Shown: one piece after another, positions 58,150 through 64,000 of the stretch
Position numbering within the stretch: position 1 is the stretch's first letter
How the letters are laid out: the number at the start of each line of letters is the position of its first letter
Assembly: GCF_000002235.5 (NCBI RefSeq)
Contig: NW_022145604.1
Location: forward strand, 29,671,857-29,735,856
Length of the DNA stretch: 64,000 nucleotides
DNA from: Strongylocentrotus purpuratus
Taxonomy: Eukaryota > Echinodermata > Echinoidea > Camarodonta > Strongylocentrotidae
Reading direction: 5' to 3'
The notes under the pieces: generated by a model
The model's database searches: none
What the model was told of the DNA's origin: nothing
What the model saw: only the letters and a program-made list of their open reading frames with translations
Program-made: the position numbers and the translations under genes

Positions 58150-58410
58150 GTAACGTCTATTGTGTTCTCTTAAAGGGGCACGTTCCCGCCATTGTAGTTT
58201 TCGCTGCTCTAGTCATCGCCATCTTGGTTCCGAAGATCAACTTCTAATTTGCATACAACTGTCAATCAAAGTACGCGCGGCCTGGCATGGCCTGCCTTCG
58301 TCAAGCCAGCTGATCACTGCCGATCCTGACGTCACGAAAGTGGGCGGAAACAGCAGCCGAATCTTAGAACCGAACTGCAATTGGTATTACTTCGGCACAT
58401 GTATGCGATA
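58150..58410 (-). promoter_or_regulatory. Candidate promoter / 5' UTR of the torsin gene
   Basis: A GC- and CpG-richer patch (cgcgcggcctgg) in AT-rich surroundings. On the - strand it holds a CRE palindrome (TGACGTCA), an octamer (ATGCAAAT) and a YY1-like CAAGATGGCGATG. Its position 1.0-1.3 kb upstream of the first coding exon and the YY1/CRE combination fit a housekeeping promoter. Transcription start is not shown by the sequence. Confidence 0.4.
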
Positions 58411-58764
58411 ATCGGCATTGTGCGGGCATTCGGAACATGCCATCTGCGTAAGAGCCGTATTCTGTTGGTGTCAATATGCAGCTAGCACCGTCCGCCAGCG
58501 GGTACGTATTTTGAACGCCCTCTGGAATGCGGGGAACATGCCACTTTAATATCTTTATATATCTTTCAGATATATCTTTTTTGGATATAAAATCAATTCC
58601 AATGAGAAATGTATCAAAAAGACTGTATATCCATACCAAACATTAAATGTGTAACATTAGAAAAACCAGAGAAATCATTTCACCCATTCATCATTCAAGT
58701 TTTGTTATTTTTATAATCTTACTTACTTACAAGCTATTACTCTTTAAAAAAAACGTACAGGCTT

Positions 58765-58870
58765 GTGAACTGGGGCCCGTTTCTCGGACCGTCATAAGTC
58801 TAACTTCTTGGATGATGCCTAGGTTACATTTAAATCAGACGTCGGCTGATGTACCCGACTCAGCCGACCG
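58765..58870. repeat. Truncated GGGCCC-type MITE end
   Basis: 'ggggcccgtttctcggaccg' followed by 'cataagtctaacttcttgg' resembles the left end of GGGCCCGTTTC-type elements. No matching right end found before the G-tract. Confidence 0.3.
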
Positions 58871-58877
58871 GTGAATA

Positions 58878-59791
58878 AGAGGGGGGGGGGGGGGGGGGGG
58901 GAGGGGGGGGGGGGGGTGGGTAAGAGCATTTTGGTTTTGTTTGTGTGTGCAATTAGTCAGAAAATATTAAGCAGCGATTCATCCAGCAGGTGAATGAGCG
59001 GGGGGGGGGGGGGGGTGATGGAGAGAAGAATCACTTATTTTGTTTTGGGAGGGGGGGGGGGCCTTTTGTTCTCCCGAGGGCCCTGCAATCATATTATTAC
59101 CCGGGCTCTAGCCAACCTACCATTATTATGTGCTTCCTACCAGGTACCCATTCGCTATACACCTGGGGGGTCGGGGAGGTGGGGGGGGTAAGCGGACACT
59201 TTTTTTTTAACTCCAAAAAAAAATCGCAACGACTCAGCCGAAAAGTCGCTCAGTGGGGGGACATTTTTTTTGTTTTTTTGTTTGTCTCGAAATTTGAAAA
59301 TTTGACATTTTTCTTCGTTGGGGGGGGGGGGGTAAGGTCACCTTAGGTTAGCCGTGGGCATAATTTTTTTTCTTTTTCTTTTTCTTTTTTATTAATTAAT
59401 TTTAAAAAAAAAACTAAAGGGGGGGGGGGGTTTAATTTTTTTTAGGTGGGTTTACACACATAAAAATACCAAGGGGGGGGGGGGGATTTAACCCCCAAAA
59501 CACCCCCCCCCCTACGTACGCGCCTGGGTACTATTAACATGTTTGTATTTAGGCTCTCAGTCTTTTTAGTGACTGGGAATTCCACTAACCTTTGACAGAC
59601 AACCAGATTATGTTCGCCAAATAAAACATCGATCCAAATTGACCGAGAGTTTGTATGGAGCAAATGTATGCCTAGTCCACCCCTGGACTGTTCTGGTTAA
59701 TTGAGTGCACACCCCATAGCATACACACATACATATCACCAGGCGCGTACGCAGGGGGGGGGGTTGGGGGTTAACCCCCCTCCCCTTTTGA

Positions 59792-59823
<32 letters not shown>

Positions 59824-59960
59824 AAATATTCCCACGGCCGACCTAAAAAAGGTGACCTTACCCCCCCCCCCCAACTGAGCAAAATGTGAAATTTCCAAAT
59901 TTCGAGACCAACAAAAAAAAGTGTCCGCGTACCCCCCCCCCCCCCCCCCCCCTAAAATTT
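58878..59960. repeat. G/C-tract repeats in inverted arrangement
   Basis: Multiple G runs on the + strand (58880-58918, 59000-59014, 59049-59060, 59321-59332, 59420-59431, 59474-59485) and C runs further right (59502-59512, 59861-59873, 59931-59952). 'aaggtcaccttaggttagcc' and 'gaaatttgaaaatttgaca' (59286-59354) recur inverted at 59838-59908. At least two copies of one poly-G-bearing element face each other. Confidence 0.65.
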
Positions 59961-61860
59961 TACCATGACATGTGGATTCATATCCACATAACATGAAATA
60001 ATAATAGTTTATTACACAAATTTGTTATCCCAATGACGATAACATACCAAAATCGTCACATTCCCCCCAGGACAAACAAACACTGAGAAGTTATACGTAT
60101 GAACGATATCAATATGTAAACAAGATTTCTAATGCGACGACGTTACTTTCGGGTTCACGATCACGTACATTAAAGTATTACGGTCGGGTTACAAAGATCT
60201 GTTTTGTATAGGGGGTGCAGCCTGACTTCATGCTTTACCAAACTGAATCTAAACATACACCATTCTCATATCGCTCTTAATTAGCTCAATCGCTCCCCAT
60301 TAATCACATACACGACATATAGACCACTCAATTCAACAATGTGTAGCGAAAAGTTTGGTGATCTAAACCCAGTCTCAGCATTTCAGTCTGAGAAAAATTA
60401 TGATTTTATAAACCAGGTAAAAACAAAGCCTGAAAAGTGTCTGGGAGTCCGCCTACTAGTATTTATACGTCAATGTGAAACAGAAATATTTAAAAATGTG
60501 ACCAAATTTCTTTTAAATATGACAAAGACATTTCAAATTACTCACCACTTTTTCCCTAACTACGTACCAGTCTAGGTGTTATCAGAAAGTTATCCAAATC
60601 AAGATAATAGATCCAGGCCTGGTGTTATATCATATCAGAAAATATGTATGCTATTTGCATTTACATTGGACTAGGGCACTGATCATGAGCAGTACTATAT
60701 GCAAGTATGCATTTAGTTTGTCAATCTATTTTTTAGGCACTGGGAAATCCCAACAACCTTTGACATACAAGCAGATTGAGTTTTAATCGTCCAAAAAGTG
60801 ATCGCCAAAAACAAACTCGATCTCGGAGGTGGCACTAAACATGCTAAACAGAAGTTGATCGATTTATTATAGTTTAAGGTTGTTAACGGGCTGTTTTGCC
60901 ATAGTTTCATAGGCCTACGAAACATGGGGGTGAAAGTGCTGCGCCCAACCCCCTCTCCCCCCCCCCCGATTTTTAAAATTGCACAAAGATGTATTCAGGC
61001 ACAGGTAACCGTTACTTGATTATGGCGGTTACGTAATATTCAAACAGCCTATTATCCTAACATATATGATCCTGTTTTATTGGTATGTCGAGATATTTTG
61101 TTTGTTTCAATACTTCAAAACATGCCAGTTCCATTCAGAGTAACATTCCTTTTCTTCCATTGTTTTATAATGTTCATGTCAACAGAAATAAATACTCAAG
61201 TGCAAAAAAAAGTGAATACATAATGGCCAAAGCCATTTCGAGAGTATCATGTTAATTATTCTTTACACAGTAAAGAAGCCGTTCATCATAATAGCATAGC
61301 CTTGTGTCAGATATGCCCTTTTAACAAATACACATCATAGAACAATAGACGAAGAAAGAATAAAAATGAAATAAAAGGAAAACAAATTTAGAATAAGGAA
61401 GTTGGAATTACATAATAGCTAGCCTATAACTAAGATTCATATATCAATAAAATCGCAAGATTGGCACTAAAATATTTTGTGACTATTTTTTCTTGAATCT
61501 GTAAGTTGATATTCGAGCTAGATAGCCCCACCCCCTACCCGCCCGTCCGATGGTCCCGTATACCTATATTTGACATCGTTTTTCAACATGATAACGCACA
61601 TTAACTGAAGAGCTACAAAGGAAACAGTGTTTATTTCAATAAGTTTTTTTATTACTACATTCAGTTGATGGATAACATCAATAATATTTTTATCAAGATA
61701 TAACGAAATATCATATTTTGTACGCGTCATATTCTGCAGGGAAAAGACGTGAGGAAACTGATAAACACTTCTCTTTAAAACCGTCAGATGAATAAAAGCT
61801 ACACTAATCATTATGCCTTTTCCTTTTCTGTTATCTCATATTTTTGTAGAATTCGAATCA
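59961..61860. other. Intergenic sequence, nothing recognised
   Basis: AT-rich. A short duplicated stretch 'ctgggaa(t)tcc..aacctttgaca' occurs at 59570-59600 and 60740-60770. No convincing exon. Confidence 0.4.
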
Positions 61861-62123
61861 TGGCTGATGCACTAAAGAATGTAATTGCTCAGAGTCTGGA
61901 GTTTCCTGTATGTGTTTCCTGTATGTATCTAGCTTTAAAGTCTCTCATAGAGGATGTGAAGAATCAACATCAGTTTTGCACGAATCGGGATTTCTCGATT
62001 AGTCTCTTTTTAGTCGCTCGGCGTCTATCAGACATGAGGACTTGTCTAAAGGCTAGCAGGGCACCGGACGAAAATTTCAAAAATATTTGTTTTTACTCGC
62101 CGTCCGGGTCCCGGATTGTATAA
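61861..62123 (+). CDS. Unassigned small reading frame, TRIM/RING-like first residues
   Basis: ATG at 61861 after an acceptor-like TTTTTGTAG (61839-61847); 87 codons starting MADALKNVIAQSLEFPVCVS. The first 18 residues resemble the start of RING/TRIM proteins (..LECPVC), but no zinc-ligand pattern follows. A donor-like CCT|GTATGT occurs at codon 16. It could be a solitary first exon, a degenerate gene copy or chance. Confidence 0.2.
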
Positions 62124-62434
62124 ATAAAAGCCCAATCAAATAGTAGATTACATTATTTTAATTATTATGTATCTCAATCCTTTCTTTGGTTGAAAAGTAA
62201 GGCATTCAGAATAATGTTTTGTTGATTTTTTTCTCTTTGAAACACAAGTTAGACACAATAACTTTGAACTTTCGTTTCTGATATATTGTTTATGTCAAAG
62301 CTGACAATGTGAAATTAAAAAAATAATGTGAAGACAAAAACAATCAATAAATCTTCTGACACAACTAATTAGAAGATTTGTCAATTACATAGGTGGAATT
62401 AAAATTGACATTAACACAATATATACATTGAAGA
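62124..62434. other. Intergenic sequence, nothing recognised
   Basis: AT-rich spacer without recognised features. Confidence 0.35.
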
Positions 62435-62630
62435 TAATGGTAAGTTCTGGTCGTCCGATTGCAATGTGAAAGAAAAGGTGTGGAATGGATCAGAAAAAGT
62501 TGATCATGTAGCATGTAAGTATCGGTGGGTACTGCAAAGTTCTGGAGTCATCAAAATAAAAATAACTTTGGCCCAGTCCTTGGTAAAGTAACAAGCACTG
62601 AACACAGACAGATGTATATGGGACTACACA
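62435..62630 (+). repeat. Dispersed repeat family B, left-end fragment
   Basis: 'gataatggtaagttctggtc', 'cgattgcaatgtgaaagaaa' and 'gatgtatatgggactac' match the left two-thirds of 51276-51650. Confidence 0.65.
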
Positions 62631-63198
62631 AATGGTGTCAGGCTACCAACCTTGATTTCCTTATCTTTTTATGCTCATTGCTCAGCCAGTGTACATTTTC
62701 TACCAAAATTGTTTGGCAAATGACATTTATTTGTAATGTTGAACATTCAGTGTAATTTTCGTTTGATTCTGTGAGATTAAATGTTTTCTTCCCCAGAACT
62801 CATCTTTATTTTTGAAGAGTTAAGGTGCTCACATGATCTCGTGAACATTCAATAGCTACAATACTGCTTGATCCGCCGTTGTTGACTTACCAATCAACAA
62901 AAAAACATTAAGTAGTTTGGTATCTTCAGAGATTCGGACTATCAGACTTCAGACTATGAACCTTACTTCCATCACCTACGCCCCTCCATTGTATACTACA
63001 TAGGTCTTACATGCTCATATTCGTAAACATTACGCCTCGAGCATGCAAGGAGGACATCATACCAGTTAAACCCGTTTCTAGTTGAGCTTGTGAACTTCTA
63101 TACCGGATAAGGGTCGAACGATATGCTCCATGTTGAACACGAGTTCTTTTCATCTTCATTTTAAGGATTAGTTACGACACTTTCCCTAGATTTCACTT
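62631..63198. other. Intergenic sequence, nothing recognised
   Basis: No exon or repeat copy seen. Confidence 0.35.
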
Positions 63199-63277
63199 AT
63201 GGGGAAAACAGTAAACAAACTCTTGAACACTGAAACACCGCTGTTAGACCTATTCATCTGTGGTTCGGATAGAAAAG
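63199..63277 (+). CDS. Candidate isolated coding exon
   Basis: ATG-initiated 26 codons (MGKTVNKLLNTETPLLDLFI, then CGSDRK) ending at a consensus donor AAAAG|GTAAGC, phase 1. It could be the first coding exon of a gene continuing past the window. No family recognised. Confidence 0.2.
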
Positions 63278-64000
63278 GTAAGCTAAAACTTGTTTTGAAT
63301 GTTGAAATGTGGTGGTGTACTTGAAGTGCGTATCAGGACACTGAAATACCCCAAGGCATCACTCCCCGGAACAAGCTGCAGTCAGAGTTTGTATAGAAGT
63401 GGTGGAGTTTCGGAGAATGACGCCAATTAAAAGATAAACGAGATGATTGAAATAAATTACAACAAATAATTCGAATAAACTGAAATTGAAAAAAGTACAT
63501 CCCCAAATTGATTATGTTACATCTTATTTTCGAACGACAAAATGCGTTGACAAATTATCCACAGAACATCAATGCAAAATTAATTCCTAAGGTTCGGATC
63601 AAGTAGATGCCCCTATCAGTTTATCGAGTTTAACCTTTGCAGTAGATACAAACCTTAAGTTTTCTTACATAGACATGTGAGCTGTTGGTTGAAGTACTCT
63701 GGTCGAGTTTTTAGGTTGTTGGAATTTCCAAGTACCTAAAAATAGAATGACAAACGAAATATATACATGTATACAGTATAGCACCGGTTATGATCAGTGC
63801 ACCAGTCCAACCTAAAGGCGAATAGCATACATGTATATCGGTTAAATATTACTTTATAGACTGATACGTAGTTACTGAAAAAGAGGTGAGTTTTAAATGT
63901 CTGTCATTTAAAAAAAAGAAATACAGCGACAATTGATAATATTTTCGTTTGAAATGGTTGTATATAACTTTATAAGACTGACGCCCAGACACTTTCGAGG
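63278..64000. other. Right edge, nothing recognised
   Basis: No exon with both splice sites and coding continuity could be supported. Confidence 0.35.

Noticed and set aside
58160..58411. 83-codon + strand frame
   Set aside because: Lies in the CpG patch better explained as a promoter; no family resemblance and no splice context.

Overview
This is an intron-rich, AT-rich metazoan window, packed with small DNA transposons, tRNA-derived SINEs, LINE 3' ends and microsatellites. I infer a marine deuterostome, most likely an echinoderm such as a sea urchin. The reasons are the gene families present, the many foldback MITE-like elements whose ends begin GGGGTGTTTCAC or GGGCCC, and (TTAGGG)n tracts. 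The species cannot be named from the sequence alone. No prokaryotic genes, operons or CRISPR arrays were seen. The genes below were assembled by hand from splice sites and reading-frame phase; every internal junction keeps the frame.

Layout. (1) 498-3485, + strand: a three-exon gene for a 225-residue secreted, cysteine-containing protein. It has an RKHR processing site and a four-cysteine C-terminal domain that recalls cystine-knot cytokines. (2) 5929-15525, + strand: an eleven-exon gene for a 639-residue patatin-like phospholipase. It has a possible N-myristoylation start, a complete Ser/Asp catalytic pair and two EF-hand loops. (3) 17548-24791, - strand: a seven-exon betaine-homocysteine S-methyltransferase-like gene (361 residues, all three zinc cysteines), with an extra 48-nt duplicated exon. 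(4) 30066-34156, - strand: the 3' four exons of a gene whose product has a membrane anchor, a Thr/Ser/Pro stalk and a domain resembling farnesoic acid O-methyltransferase (FAMeT). (5) 46811-57108, - strand: a five-exon torsin-family AAA+ ATPase (352 residues). A CpG-bearing candidate promoter lies about 1 kb upstream, at 58.15-58.41 kb. The genes appear functionally unrelated.

Between and inside the genes lie several dispersed-repeat families. Three are flanked by TTAA and have AGG- or AGC-type termini, as piggyBac-like MITEs would. Others are GTTTCAC-ended and GGGCCC-ended foldback MITEs, two Tc1/mariner-like elements, a 944-bp near-perfect palindrome with TA flanks, three tRNA-type SINEs and four LINE 3' ends. 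There are two striking tandem arrays. One is a five-unit array of about 1.26 kb per unit at 35.4-41.05 kb, grown next to a CGT-rich island. The other has about twelve units of roughly 104 bp at 51.67-52.93 kb, each with a CGCGCTTCGCGCG-like core. The right end (58.9-64 kb) is mostly repeat-rich, with no convincing gene.
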